Shown: positions 1 to 11,495, numbered from the stretch's first letter. The stretch: DNA of 64,000 nucleotides from Epiperipatus broadwayi (GCA_028023455.1 JAQFVV010000021.1:7842853-7906852), one strand, 5' to 3'. The notes: generated from the sequence alone by a model not told the origin. Made by a program: numbers and translations.

Positions 1-69
1 AGTTTAATAAATACAAAAGGGTAAAACAAATACATTTAATGTCTTTTCTAATATCAAAAACAAATATTT

Positions 70-916
70 AAATTTGCTATACCTTCCATCTGCAGCAAAT
101 TAAAGTACTGGGAGGTTTTCAATCGGACCATAAACTTCTCCATTTTCTCCCCTACATTCCTCAAACTTTCCAATGCTCAATTAATCAACAAATTCAAAAG
201 GTGGTCCCTTGAGGCAAAATTCCTTGATTTTCTTCTCAAAATCAAACTTTACTCCCTTCCCACCAATCAATTTGTGGTCAATCATAGGTGTTTCATCATG
301 ATCTCTCCCCTATGCCAGCTCTGTAAAACCAACAATGAAACCCTCCAGCACTTCCTATTCAGATGTCCCTTTTTGCTTGGGGTGAGACATGTAATCTACT
401 CCTGCCTTTCCTCGCACAGGGACACCATCTTCAATCTTCAAGGATCCATAGAAACAGGGGTCTTTGCGACCATCAGACTATCAGTTTTCTTTATCTATGC
501 ACTGTGGCTACTCTGATGTGCTATTGTTTTTGACCAGAGAGTACACTCAGTGAATCAAAAACTGTTGGAGCTTACTCATTCTCTCAAAACCAAAGATACC
601 AAACTTACCTTATCTCCCCTCCTCACAGACACCTGAGCAATCTTCCATTTCCCAGCCTATCAGCCTCTCCCACAGGACTCATCCATTTAAATGTTTGCAA
701 CCTGTGCAGTTGCTTGCTCAATGTAGATGTGCATCTCAGACTTGCAACCAAAGATTTTTCTTGGCCTGGACTACACACCTTCTCCCCTTTCATATCTATC
801 CCTTCTCTTTCCCCATATTGCTCCTGAATTTCATTTTACCATGTAATCACTTCTTTGTAAACCTTTTTTTGACTGTTGTGTATTTGTTTTTTTGATAAAT
901 AAACCTCATCACTGAG

Positions 917-927
<11 letters not shown>
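70..927 (+). mobile_element. 3' end of a CR1/L2-like LINE (coding tail plus 3' UTR)
   Basis: A reading frame runs open from about 160 to the stop at 514-516. Its C-terminal part has a Cys-x2-Cys (PLCQLC) followed by ETLQHFLFRC, the CCHC-type zinc-binding tail found after the reverse transcriptase in several non-LTR retrotransposon clades. LPTNQF and NHRCF just upstream are also typical of these tails. About 400 nt of pyrimidine-rich 3' UTR follow, with AATAAA near 896-902 and the terminal phrase CCTCATCACTGAG before a TA microsatellite. A second copy of this 3' UTR lies on the minus strand at 25872-26066. Only the last ~10% of the element is present, as expected for 5' truncation. The clade (CR1/L2 versus Jockey) is an inference. 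Confidence 0.8.

Positions 928-962
<35 letters not shown>
921..962. repeat. (TA)n microsatellite at the LINE 3' end
   Basis: About 21 TA units directly follow the LINE terminal sequence, so the array may have grown from the insertion tail or from an AT-rich target. Confidence 0.95.
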
Positions 963-966
<4 letters not shown>

Positions 967-2014
967 TAATTCATGGTATATATATATATTCATGGTGTTG
1001 CACATGAGGATAAAGGGTATGTTTGTAGAAAAATATAACTGAATAAATTTGAATTTATATTATTCAAATATAATAAGGGTATTAAATATGTATAATTTAA
1101 TTATGGTCAACAGTAATATATCTATGAATTACCAAATGTGTTGTAATATGATTTGGACAAACTATATTTATTAACTGGACACATTTCAAATTAAATTTAG
1201 ATAGTGTTCAATGCTGAGGTTGGCCATTTATGAAGTTGCCAATCTTTAGGTCTTCAGGATTAGTAATACCCTAAAATATGCATTTGGTTAATTCTTAGTT
1301 GAATAAACATAAAAGGGTAAAACGAATATATTTAAAATGTTTTCTAATGTCAAAAAAATATTTATCTGTAATTCATAGTGTTCCTCATTTGGCTTATAAG
1401 TTATTGATGATGATCAAATAAAATATTCTAGCCTTCACTAAAGTTCCCTTAGGGTGCTGGCTACATTTTCAGATACTTAATATAATCCTAAAGATTCTAG
1501 AATAAAGGTATACTATGTGAAGGATAGCTTTTACTTATAATGAACCATGGTATATGCCATGAAAATAAACCATTTCATATTAGCCCCTGGTTTTAGATCA
1601 ACAATGTATTAATACTAAGGAAGATGTCATAACATACTACTTAACATTACTTAAGTAAATATATAAATAAGATATTTACAGGTAAAAGAATAAACTAAAA
1701 TGAAAGTAGGCTATTTAATCAACATCATACTTAATAAAATAACTCAAATACTAAAGAATATCTATATAAACACACCGCAGGCTTATATGTATATGTTAAG
1801 GGAATTTGAACGAATATATTGACCAGATCTATTCTCAACATTATTAAAATATTAATTTAATTTTAATTAATTTTACTACTATTCACAAATAGACATAGAA
1901 TGACTAATGTAGATGTATTTGATGAATCAAATTCAATTTAACCACAAAACAATAAAATCGAAAAAATTTCAGATCCCTCCCTCCCATTTTAATCTTACTA
2001 GAAATAAGAATACT
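963..2014. other. AT-rich spacer with a partial duplicate of the window start
   Basis: No coding frame is convincing. Positions 1302-1366 resemble 3-69: both contain AAAAGGGTAAAAC, then TTTTCTAAT and TCAAAAA. The LINE tail therefore lies between two copies of a ~65-bp segment. Nothing else is recognisable. Confidence 0.5.
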
Positions 2015-2395
2015 CTCCAACATTGCAAGATCGCCATATCTTACTCTTACACAAGCTATTAAAACAGTAACAAACTGTCCATACAATAGTGTTTCCCAAT
2101 ACAAGCCTTAGTAACCAATGGATACAAGAATATTTTTGCATAAAATCTCTCTCATTAACAAAATAGCAAAAATGTGGCTAAAAGAGGGTTTCCATTAGAT
2201 TCTAAGAGATCTAGGTGGAGTGCTCTCAGATCCAAGGCTTCTCACTGATGAAAGCCACAAGCTAAAAACTAGTCTGGGAATATTGCATGGGTAGGTATTA
2301 GACAGGAATTTTATGTACAATCCTTTCTGCATCAATTGATTATTAAGAATTGTATTGGGAGGTGCTACTGCATGGAGAGTTTGCTATTGTTTTTA
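2015..2395 (-). mobile_element. Family A inverted-repeat element, degenerate copy
   Basis: Left and right parts are inverted copies of the same unit. The unit contains TCAATGGAT, GCATAAAATC and CTCATCCAATAT-like words that recur at 7.6, 45.5, 55.3, 56.7 and 60.1 kb. The left side carries the family's constant end in a decayed form; the right side stops after GAGAGTTTG. The right arm holds a hammerhead-like motif at 2239-2280. This is the most diverged copy in the window, and no clean target-site duplication could be read. Assignment to the family is secure; the ends are approximate. Confidence 0.7.
2239..2280 (+). ncRNA. Hammerhead-ribozyme-like motif (family A, decayed)
   Basis: Stem I TTCTCA/TGGGAA (6 pairs including one G-U) flanks the core CTGATGA, stem II AGC/GCT with loop CACAA, then AAAA where GAAA is expected, C-TA-G and TC. 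Stem II is AGC/GCT here but GGC/GCC at 7949, a compensatory pair change. The G12-to-A substitution should inactivate this copy. Confidence 0.6.
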
Positions 2396-5230
2396 ATTCT
2401 CTAACTATAAATTCAGTATAGGGAAGAAAATTTACACAAAAATAACAACTATCATAAAACATCATGTTTATCTTTAAAACAACTTGATATTAACAAATAT
2501 TTATACTCTTATTAAGAAGCTTTTTAATAACTAAAATATATGTTTCTTACCAGTATGTCAAATATTATCTAATGTGCTCTTATATTATTATTATTATACT
2601 ACAACTTGAAATGGGCATGGTTTTGAAGTTCTTTTTTTGTCAGTCTGCTTCTTTTCTAGATTTTGAATGACCATTATGGTTGTCAAGCAACTCCATTTGA
2701 AACTTTTTACAATTCCTTGTTATAGCTACTTCCATGGTTGCTTAGTTTGTAATTTTATGTAAAGGTTTTCTTAAGAGTTTTTAATTTTTGCAGGCAAACT
2801 AGTTAGATAGAAATGCAAATTATTTCTGAGAAAGGGCAACATTTCCTTGGAATGGCATGTAATAAGCTATGTTTCAACCTGTACATTAGGTTTAGGCAAG
2901 TTATCTTTGTCTTCTAGATACTGCATTGTGGGAGGCTGATGAAAAATGCAAATTTGACAGTTCTAGACAATCATCTTATAAGAGAGAGATGTATAAATTT
3001 ATCTTTTAATCATTGTACTGAAGATATATCTTTAAGTACTTTCCTCTCCATTGGTTAGCTTTGCTGTTTTACTAGTGAGCTTCATTATTAAAAATAGCTG
3101 AAAATATTGCTGAAATTTTTGCTCATCTGATTTCCCTATAAAAATTATATCTGCAGTCCAATGATTAGCTGCTGAGATAAACGAATTTGTAATGAACTAA
3201 TATGCCCTTATTTATCTCTTCAAATGGATTTCTATAAGCTTGTTTAAACTCTGTTTCTCTGGCTTATTAAAAAATATGTTCACCAGAACTCAAAGGCCAA
3301 TTTTCCCATCTATGTAATATATGTTTTCACAAAAAACATCATCATTATCTAAATTACTTTTTAACTCTTAATTATCTATTGCTTTTTATAAACAACGGGT
3401 TATTTATTACTCTTATTTCAATTAATATTTTACAATAAGAAAATTATAATTTTTATTTTTTATGCAAGATACAATATATGCTGATAACTTATTTACCTTT
3501 TCAAGTCTGGTTTAGATGAATTTTATAATAAGTTTGATTTTTATAAACTATTATTAGCCCTACACCTTTCAGAATTTGTCTTCAGTATTTATATTTTTGA
3601 TTGACCAACTTCTCTTTACAAACTAAACCTGTGCCTGTCATGACAATTGACTTTCCTAACCAAAATAATAATGATGCATGTACAATAGATGCTTTTATGC
3701 ATGTGCAATAGATTCATTTTTATCTGTTTAGTAGATTAATACAATAGGGTACTATTTGCAAATTCGTAGACTTTTAAAAAGTTGGTTTGTAAAGGATTCA
3801 TGTCGTAAGCACATACAAGGAGCTACAAGAAGTAACTGGAATCATTCTCTAGTTTATGCTCATGTTGCAATATATGCTTCTACTGTTGTATCTGCATAAA
3901 TCTGCCAAATGACATCATCATGTGAAATCATGGAGCAAATAGAACATTTTTTAAAGAGCATTTCATGTACTACATGATTTCTATAATGACTGAAATGTTC
4001 AAACAGTGTCATAATGCTTGATACATATTGCAAGTAAACTGATCTCTACAAACACAAATTTATGAGTGGTTTAATTGAAATGTTAAATTCACCATGTCCC
4101 TAAAAAGTGTGATGGGTGAAAGTCAAAACAATGCTAATTTTTTATGCAAACAACATTTTTTTTTCAGATTTACTTCATAATGGTCAGACATTTTATCTGC
4201 AAGGAGTTAAACATTTACATGATAAGGTCAAAATCAAATGTCTCATTTTGTGGCAAAGATAAGAAGAAGCTTCACCCCAACAATCTCTCAATGTCTTGAA
4301 TGTGAAACTTCTTAATTAAATTCAGCATAACCCAGTTTATCATTCGATCAGCGTTGTGTGATTTTTTTTAATCTCTCGAAAGAAAAAATGTTTCTCCTCT
4401 TTTTTTTGTGGACTTAGAAGTGGTGAAAAAAAATGTCGCTACATTAAATGACATTACTTTGTATTTCCTGACTATTTTAAAAATGAAAAACATGTTTAAA
4501 ACAATGTATTGCATCAATGGACAATAATTTGAAAGAGATCAAATTTATAACACTTTTTTTATTATAAAATTGCTCTTACTTTTGGGTACTCCTTCATATG
4601 AAGATTATTACCAACAAATATTATGGAATTTACATAAATCATTTCTTTTACTTTATACATCTAATTCATTGGGTACTTTTTATCATGATAATACTATATA
4701 GTTTATTCTAGTTTTTTTAAGTACTGGTCTTCATCTTTTTCATTAATCAGTCAAACACTTTAATTTTTTCATTAAATTCTTTTCTTAGATAAATAGTATA
4801 GCAAATTGCATAAGATGTCATATGACATTCAAACTTCAAGAAATAGATTATGTTTATTAATGCCATTCAATTCATAAACCTTGGGGTTTTTTTGTTCCCA
4901 ATCAGTTGGGACTCCAACCACGAATCTTTAACTATTGAATCTTCTACCATACCATATCCCTAAACTGCTTCAAATAAGATATCAATTAGTGAATCTTAAT
5001 AAAACTCCTTTAGAACTAAATACTAACTTGAACATTTTACATAATTCTTGAATTCATTAATTTTATTCATGACCATATTTCTTTCATAGACTAAGTTACT
5101 TTCCACAATTTTATTTGAATGTTGAGTTCAAATAAAAATTGTATTTTTTTTTCCTTTTAGGTAATTACCAAAAAGGTTTTATGTTTATAAAAAAAAAATA
5201 AGGCTGACAGAGGATATAGTTTCTAGCATG
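2396..5230. other. Long AT-rich spacer, no gene recognised
   Basis: No frame with coding character was found. There is a poly-T plus AG acceptor-like site at 4158-4166 followed by ~43 open codons, but no good donor and no recognisable product. A small stem occurs near 4895-4920 (TTCCCAATC ... GTTGGGACT). I see no repeat family from elsewhere in the window. Confidence 0.4.
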
Positions 5231-5231
5231 C

Positions 5232-5330
5232 TGTCAGCGTAAGCTTGTGGTTAAACACCTGTAGAGGTCCCTACTATCGCATTTTACACGCATATTCTCA
5301 AGGTTACAGCCTCAGCAAATATTAATAACT
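5232..5330 (+). repeat. Interspersed repeat 'GCTTGTGGTTAAGACCTG', copy 1
   Basis: Contains GCTTGTGGTTAA, CCTGTAGAGGTCCCTAC and GGTTACAGCC. Copies with the same word order occur at 25495-25620 and 52115-52240, all in the same orientation. TGGTTAAG resembles a polymerase III A box, but I cannot identify a parent RNA, so SINE origin is only a guess. Confidence 0.7.
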
Positions 5331-7598
5331 GAATAAGCAAATTAGTTAGGGTTTTTTAATTATAGGCTATTAAATTGATAATATATAGATGTTAAAAATG
5401 ACTTCCAGTTGAAATCACATATTCATTACAGGTTTGAATCCAAAGCTGTTACTGATAAAGGCAAAAGTCAGAAAACAATCTGAAGATGTTGATATATTAA
5501 GACTATTATCTAGTATTCATCAGTTACTCCACTTTACTATAAATGACACTGAAAAAAGATGATTAGATCTTTCTTGATAAAAATTATTTTCGTTAGCTGA
5601 AAATTGAATATTTTTTTTTATATTAGGTGGTTTCTAAGTTATCTAATATCACTGCATTCAATTTATGGTCAGTAAATTGTTTTCTACTTTTCTTAGCTTG
5701 AAAATAAAGCAGGGAAGAAAACAGCGATTACTTCCAGATTCTGAAAAGCCTGGAGTATGTTATTTCCATTTTCACTTTTCTTTGTCCGGATCTAGAGACA
5801 GACTTTATCCTGCAATTCACACTCAATAATTTTGGGACCTAATTAAAAAGTAAATATTTTTCACACTTTCCCTCTCAGACAACTTATTATCTTGTTAAAA
5901 GTTCCAAATTTGACTTCCCAATTAAATATTATTTCATCTTTTATTTACGGCACATGTTAATCCAAAATCACACGATTAAGCAAATAAATATCTTTGAGAA
6001 GCTTTCTACTGCTATTATCTAATATCGATCACACACCATCCCGTTTACTGATTTTCTGGACTGGCTTTATTAACGTAATTTGAAATCAATATAAAATTAT
6101 TGTCCTTGATATTATCTATCTCGAACTTCTATAATATTCGTTCAGCAAAACTTGTAACTTTCTATTTTGTTTATACATTATTATTTGCGCTAATCGCATA
6201 ATGATCTTTTTCCCTTTTCATAATACACGTAATTAACATTGACAAACATATTTTATCGTATATACATTCATTTTTTGAAATATACTATTCGATATGAGAA
6301 ACGTTTATCTGTTGTTGTTTTTTATAATATATATATTCACAACCACAAACTATCATTTACATCAGAAAAATCATATTGGATAACATTAAAAAAAAATTAA
6401 ATAAATTTACTAATAAAAGTTACTGTATAACTCATTACTATTATTTATATTGTTCTGCAAGGTTTGGGGTAATTTTATACTTGTGAACTCTGTAGCTGAA
6501 CATATATGGATCGCGGCCATATTTGAAATTTTCGGTGCTTAAAGTTATGAAATTTCAAGAATGAATCATTTGTTTTATTATTATTAATTTAAATACTAAT
6601 TTATGCAAAGTAAAAAATAAAATGATAGTGATAATAAAATTCACTTAATTTTTTATCATATACAGTACTGTATATGATAAAACAAGACAATCTTTTTATA
6701 GAGCACCATCTATAATAGATTTGGATAATAAAATAGTTAAAGACAATTGCTTGTTGTCTAACTCCGTTACTTCCATCTTTGAAGATTCATTATTAAAGAC
6801 AAAAGTCCAAACCTAGTCTGGTGGTGGGTCTTTAAATACACTATTATCATTGATTAATCCAAATTGCCGTAGTTAATTTTAGATAAATTAATATTAGATG
6901 CCCCACTGTAGTATTACCACAAAGAGAATGAAAAAAGACAATATTCGTTTATGCTAATATGAGTATTATTTTTTGTTTGTTTGCTCTTTAACTGTAATCA
7001 TAAATATCTATTTACTAACCAAAAACAGTGCTGAGTTGCTCATGAACCAACTGTCTAATAAAGAAATGTTTAAACTTTCTTGAAAATATTCAACCACCTA
7101 TAAGATTTCGATTTTAAAACATATTCCAATAACTTTTCACTTTTAAATCATATTCCAATAACCACATATATGTGTTTAATGGTGAATTTAATAATCTTTT
7201 CAAAAATAAAAGTTAATATGTAATAATCAAACATTCCTCTCATTCTCTCCTTAATTCTAAACTAATAAAAACAGAATTTTTGTTTACATTTACAAGTATA
7301 AAGAATACAATTATATAGTATAAAGTCATTTGTTTTTTATTATTACATCTGAACATTCATTACATCTAAGACAAGATAGGAACACGTTTCTATTTCTTTT
7401 TGTTGGTACCTTACAGTGGGGCGTACAATCATTGCATGATAATATGCATTGTAAGTTTATTTTGATATTTATCAGTGTATTTATTTTTAGCTCAATCCTA
7501 TCATAACCATCCATCAGCCCAAAAGTCAACCCAACCTCCCATAGTATAGATACATTAGGATTGATGACTTTTTCAAGTAAGCCATACAGGACATGTTA
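5331..7598. other. AT-rich spacer, no gene recognised
   Basis: No coding frame, SINE or element end could be recognised. Local self-complementarity occurs at 6655-6680 (ATCATATACAGT ... ACTGTATATGAT), a short perfect hairpin. Weak words shared with other spacers do not add up to a repeat. Confidence 0.4.
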
Positions 7599-8115
7599 TA
7601 ATTATTTAACTTAATGAACATCCCATGATCATCACCACTTCTTATGCTTGCTTATGACTGTTATTAAAACAGGCAAAACTCTTCATACAGTATTGCAACT
7701 CAGTGCAAGCCAGAGTAACCAATGGATGCCAGAAGGCTTGTGCATAAAATTCCCATCAAGTGCCTACTCATCCAATATCCCTAGACTAGTTCAGACCTGT
7801 ATGACTATATAAGCTGGTGGGCTTGGATTGAAAATATTATTGTGTTTTTAATTTGACTCATAGTTTTGTAGTTAAGTAGAGATAAAAGATGGCTGCTGGA
7901 TGGTTGCATTAGATCCTAAGATCTAGGTGGTGCTCTCAGATCAAAAGCTTCTCACTGATGAAGGCCACAAGCCAGAAACTAGTCCAGGGATATTGGATGA
8001 GTAGGCACTAGATGGGGATTTTATGCACAAGCCTTCTGGAATCCATTGATTACTCTGGCTTGCACTAAGTGACAATACTGTATGGAGAGTTTTGCCTGAT
8101 TTAATTATTTAACTT
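7599..8115 (-). mobile_element. Family A inverted-repeat element with 14-bp target duplication
   Basis: TAATTATTTAACTT at 7599-7612 is repeated exactly at 8102-8115, bounding a 489-bp insertion (7613-8101). The left end carries the family's constant terminus (compare ...GTGGTCATGTGATGTTTATT, inverted, at 60840-60860). The right end stops inside TTTTGCCTG. The two arms are inverted copies; the left arm begins near the ribozyme cleavage region (GACTAGT, about 7783) and the right arm carries the complete motif at 7949-7990. A central segment around 7795-7900 (TATGACTATATAAGCTGG, TTTTGTAGTTAAGTAGAGAT) is shared with the 60-kb copy. Constant-end/variable-end geometry with a long duplication suggests target-primed insertion rather than cut-and-paste. 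Confidence 0.85.
7949..7990 (+). ncRNA. Hammerhead-ribozyme-like motif (family A)
   Basis: Core CTGATGA at 7954-7960, stem II GGC/GCC with loop CACAA and a flanking A-A mismatch, GAAA, a minimal stem III (C-TA-G), then the U-C cleavage dinucleotide. Stem I is partly lost here (TTCTCA against CAGGGA, two mismatches near the core). Short stem III hammerheads of this type are known from Penelope-like elements and are thought to work as dimers. Confidence 0.65.
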
Positions 8116-8170
8116 TTTAACACATTATTTTTAGATATGTAAACATAACTTCATGTATATTTAAGTACAT

Positions 8171-8273
8171 TTTAAACTTCTATTCATCATGGATTACACA
8201 AACATATGATCCAAGACATATAACAAAGATAAATGATATGTTTCAGCAATTTATTATGGAATAGAAGTTTAAA
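8171..8273. repeat. Short hairpin flanked by TTAAACTTCTATTC
   Basis: TTAAACTTCTATTC (8172-8185) is mirrored by GAATAGAAGTTTAA (8260-8273), giving 14-bp perfect inverted arms around a ~75-bp loop immediately left of the large palindrome. Confidence 0.7.
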
Positions 8274-8330
8274 ATCTATTTACATATATATAAAACAAAA
8301 TAAAATGTCCACTAATATTAATAACACAAT

Positions 8331-8751
8331 AACTAAACTTAAATATATTCCAAACAATGGTAAACAATTTATAATATAATATAAATAAAAACTCATAAAG
8401 AAATAATTTTGATTATATTCATAATCATTATCAACTCAACTTTCAAAATGGAATCATCTATTACCAACCAGAGACACATGTCGAGTTAAATATCCCACAA
8501 TTCATTAATCCTAACATTTGCTGATTGTCTGTTTATTATCGTAATAAACAGATAGTCAGGAAATTTTAGGATTAATAAATTGTGGGATATTTAAATTGAC
8601 ATGTGTTTCCGGTTGGTAATAGATGATTCCATTTTGAAAGTTGAGTTGATAATGATTATGAATATAATCTAAAATATTTCTTTATGAGTTTTTATTTATA
8701 TTATATTATAAATTGTTTACCATTGTTTGGAATATATTTAAGTTTAGTTAT
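8331..8751. repeat. 421-bp near-perfect palindrome
   Basis: The sequence folds back on itself around 8540; the centre is CTGTTTATTA-TCG-TAATAAACAG. The outer ends are AACTAAACTTAAATATATTC and its complement. Arms are ~205 bp with a few mismatches and essentially no spacer. No coding content. This is a fold-back element or MITE of unknown superfamily; the LTR retrotransposon array begins 2 bp beyond its right end, so a right-hand target duplication cannot be checked here. Confidence 0.9.
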
Positions 8752-8753
8752 AT

Positions 8754-10409
8754 TGTACCAATATTGAAATTGGCACATAATTTATCTAACAAAATAAGTT
8801 ATAATAATCTAAAGTTTCTTTATAAAACAAAATGTGATTGTTTTCGAGAAAAGTACGAGTCAGATAGTGTTCCATCGTTAGTTTTTTAAATAAAAGTTAC
8901 AATTGATTCATTAAAAGCGGGGAGGGGAGTCTTGGTTAGAAAAGTTAAACTAAAGGTTTTATAAAAAGGAAGTAAAGAGTTTATTATTATTAGATGAAAT
9001 ACAATTTAAAAGGTTTAAATATATATATATAAATCTCTTTAATTAAATTAAAGAAGAAAAATAATCTTAAAACTAGTTTTGATTTTAGAATAGTAAAATA
9101 TATATGTGCGTGCGAATGTAAATAAATGTATGCGTGTTAGAATAATATTAAAAAAATATAAATGAAAATTAAAATGAAATAAATAAATACAGAAGATTAT
9201 CATTTAAAAACACGGCGATGGGCTACTAATTGAAAGTACAAAAACAACATGTTTGTGATGGTTACTACTAATTAAACAATCTTCAAAAACATGTTGTCAA
9301 GGATTAGTTACTAAAGGAATTTCGACAACAGATATTGCCGGAGGCTATTAAAACAAAAACACTTCACAGATATAAATAGCCAGATTTTTATCGGTCATTT
9401 AGTTTTAGTCTAGTTTTCAGTGTCAGTCTTATTTCAGTTCAGATAATAGTGCAGTTTATATTATGTATCCAGAAACAGAAATGCAGTGCTGAGCAGCTTT
9501 TGGGAATATACACTCTTACTTTAGCCTTTTAGTTCAACAAGATCATCAAATCCTGCCCATGAAATAATGTCTGCATAACAGCGCAGAAATCCTTCATCAA
9601 TGTTCAACTGTCTCCAAGAATAAAACCAACAGATTAGCATCAAATCTACCCAAGAAACGTCAAATCTAACTGGTTAGATATACTCCATCAGAAGCAGCTA
9701 ACAACAAGCAATATCCACATTCAAAAAATCCTAGGTAAAACATTTTATTATTCTCATTTATATATAGTAGCCACCACTGTAATTCATAAATCCTACAGAG
9801 ACAAGTAATTTGAACTCTTAAGCATGCATAAAATGAACTATTGATGTGGTGTTTGTGAATGTTAGATAATTTATCAATGTCAAATATTATTTTGCTTTCT
9901 CATAATACATATTATAGTGTGTTAAATTAAAATGTGTGTGTGTTATATTAGATTTAGAAAATGTTTAAAATTAGTAAATGTTAATTAAAATAAATGGTCT
10001 TTAAAACTTTATTTGTCGGTCAATTCTATTTATCAATCTCTTTTTACCAATTCTTTTTTCTATATTTTATTATTGATTAAAATTAGACTGGGCTAGATTT
10101 TGGGATTATTTTGAGCGCTGGATTATGAGCCTACTGACCAAATACATTAGTCTGAGACTAGCTGGTGCTTGGGGTTTACTCCGAAACAAATAAAGTATTT
10201 GGATAGTAGGGGTTTGATTCTAGCAGCCGAGGTGGGCCATTGTTGATAGTTAAAGCTATCAATAATATTTCCCATTTTGCTCGAACATGCCGGTTCATTC
10301 ATGTAACATTTATAATTAAATAAGATTATAAATATATTATGGAGAAGTTTGAAACCAGCTAAAACATATATTCGTGTAAGTAGGTCAGTCTGTGGATCCA
10401 TCCGGTACA
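8754..10409 (+). repeat. LTR 1 (1656 bp)
   Basis: Begins TGTACCAATATTG and ends CCGGTACA. It carries a TATA box at 9371, initiator-like TCAGT words around 9416-9440 and AATAAA near 9987, consistent with U3-R-U5 order. It aligns without large gaps to LTRs 2 and 3, with scattered mainly transition differences. Confidence 0.92.
9371..9445 (+). promoter_or_regulatory. LTR core promoter
   Basis: TATAAATAGCC at 9371-9381 is followed ~30 nt later by TCATTT and then repeated TCAGT words, with AGATA further on in TTCAGATAATAG. TATA, Inr-like and DPE-like elements in this order are typical of arthropod-style LTR promoters. The matching boxes are TATAAACAGCC in LTR 2 (about 13448) and TATAAATAGCC in LTR 3 (about 17546), so the middle copy has one change. 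Confidence 0.55.
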
Positions 10410-10411
10410 AA

Positions 10412-10431
10412 TGTCTCCCAACATTTGGGGC
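10412..10431 (+). promoter_or_regulatory. Primer-binding site, tRNA-Lys-like
   Basis: Two bases after LTR 1 comes TGTCTCCCAACATTTGGGGC. The complement of a metazoan tRNA-Lys 3' end reads TGGCGCCCAACGTGGGGC, so the match is good allowing CpG decay and a TT insertion. The second internal region has TGTCTCCCAATGTTTGGGGC at 14496-14515. The position immediately after the LTR and its conservation in both copies support the assignment. Confidence 0.6.
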
Positions 10432-10784
10432 TAAACCTGTCATAAATGACAGTTAATTAAATATTTTGTTCTTGTTTAAAAATAAAAACCTTAAAGAAAA
10501 GCTAAATTACATATTTTAAGTGGTTTAACTTTAAAAAAAAAAAGAATTGACTGAAACCTTTTTTTTCTCTTCTTTAAATGAAAAGAGATTTATGCTATTT
10601 ATGTTAGTTAAGATAAATCATTCTTTTAAATCAGACAGTTGATATTTTGGTGGAGCTGAAGCATTAGGAATGGGTAAAAAAAAATGGACAAAGCGGGTGG
10701 AGTCAGCATATATTTCCATTTTAGTAAGAAAAATAAATAAACAGTTTGTATTTAAATTTAGTCAAAAAAATATTGTTGAAAAAA

Positions 10785-11495
10785 ATGGAGAAAAAAGAGA
10801 AAGAAGAAGTATCTGAGATGCGAATGATGATGAAAATGATGATGAATATGATGCAAAAATTTGAACAAAGGCAACAAGACCTCAAAGAAGAATTGTGTCA
10901 GAAATTTGAACAAAGCCAGTTAAAACTCAAAGCAGAATTGAAGGAAGAAATTAGTCAGGTTAATGGAGAAATTAAGGAACTCAGAGCAGAAGTAAGAGAA
11001 ATAAGATGTGAAATTACAGGAAAGGTAGAGAAGAACCAAGAAATTATAAAGGTAGATTTAGTTAAAGAAAGTCAGGAAGATAAAAAGGAAGTCGAGGTGA
11101 TCAAAGAGATAGAAATTGAATTAGAATCAGATAGCATTGTGACTGATAAGGTAGAAACAAATGTAGACCAAGAAATAGAAGAGAGACATAAGTTCAAGGT
11201 AGAAAATAGCGTAGAAACGTTTTTACAAAAATTTAAAGTGGTTAAAGTAGAAGTCCATGTTCATTTTAAATGGAGATTTAAAACAAAGAGAAAGAATAGT
11301 AAAAAATATTCATGGTTAGGAAAAATACAGAGGTCTGTGAAGCTTAAAGGTTTTCTGATTTATAAAGTTGAAAATAGAACAGAAAGAGAAAAAGATAAAA
11401 TAAATTTTAATCTAGAGATAGAAGTGAGAATATGGAGTATAATTTATGTTAGTGAGTTAGTAGAAAGAAAGAAGGAACCATCTGACATAGTTTAA
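10785..11495 (+). CDS. Coiled-coil Gag-like protein of the LTR element
   Basis: A 236-residue frame starting at the ATG at 10785 (MEKKEKEEVSEM); the frame is open 13 codons further upstream, but only from a TTG. Residues ~1-105 are strongly charged and helical, with two repeats of a QKFEQ...LKEEL/LKAEL pattern, a clear coiled coil. Residues ~105-150 are acidic, and ~155-235 are basic and beta-rich (FKWRFKTKRKN, EVRIWSIIYV). No zinc knuckle, protease or polymerase motif is seen. Long KE/QE coiled-coil N-termini are common in Gag proteins of invertebrate Ty3/gypsy elements, which fits the position just after LTR and primer site; function is inferred. A packaging partner in trans would be needed for mobility. 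The second copy (14872) is broken. Confidence 0.6.
   Translation: MEKKEKEEVSEMRMMMKMMMNMMQKFEQRQQDLKEELCQKFEQSQLKLKAELKEEISQVNGEIKELRAEVREIRCEITGKVEKNQEIIKVDLVKESQEDKKEVEVIKEIEIELESDSIVTDKVETNVDQEIEERHKFKVENSVETFLQKFKVVKVEVHVHFKWRFKTKRKNSKKYSWLGKIQRSVKLKGFLIYKVENRTEREKDKINFNLEIEVRIWSIIYVSELVERKKEPSDIV

Noticed and set aside
4159-4320. Acceptor-like poly-T/AG followed by ~43 open codons
   Set aside because: No donor of good quality, no recognisable protein and biased composition; a weaker case than 45226-45333.
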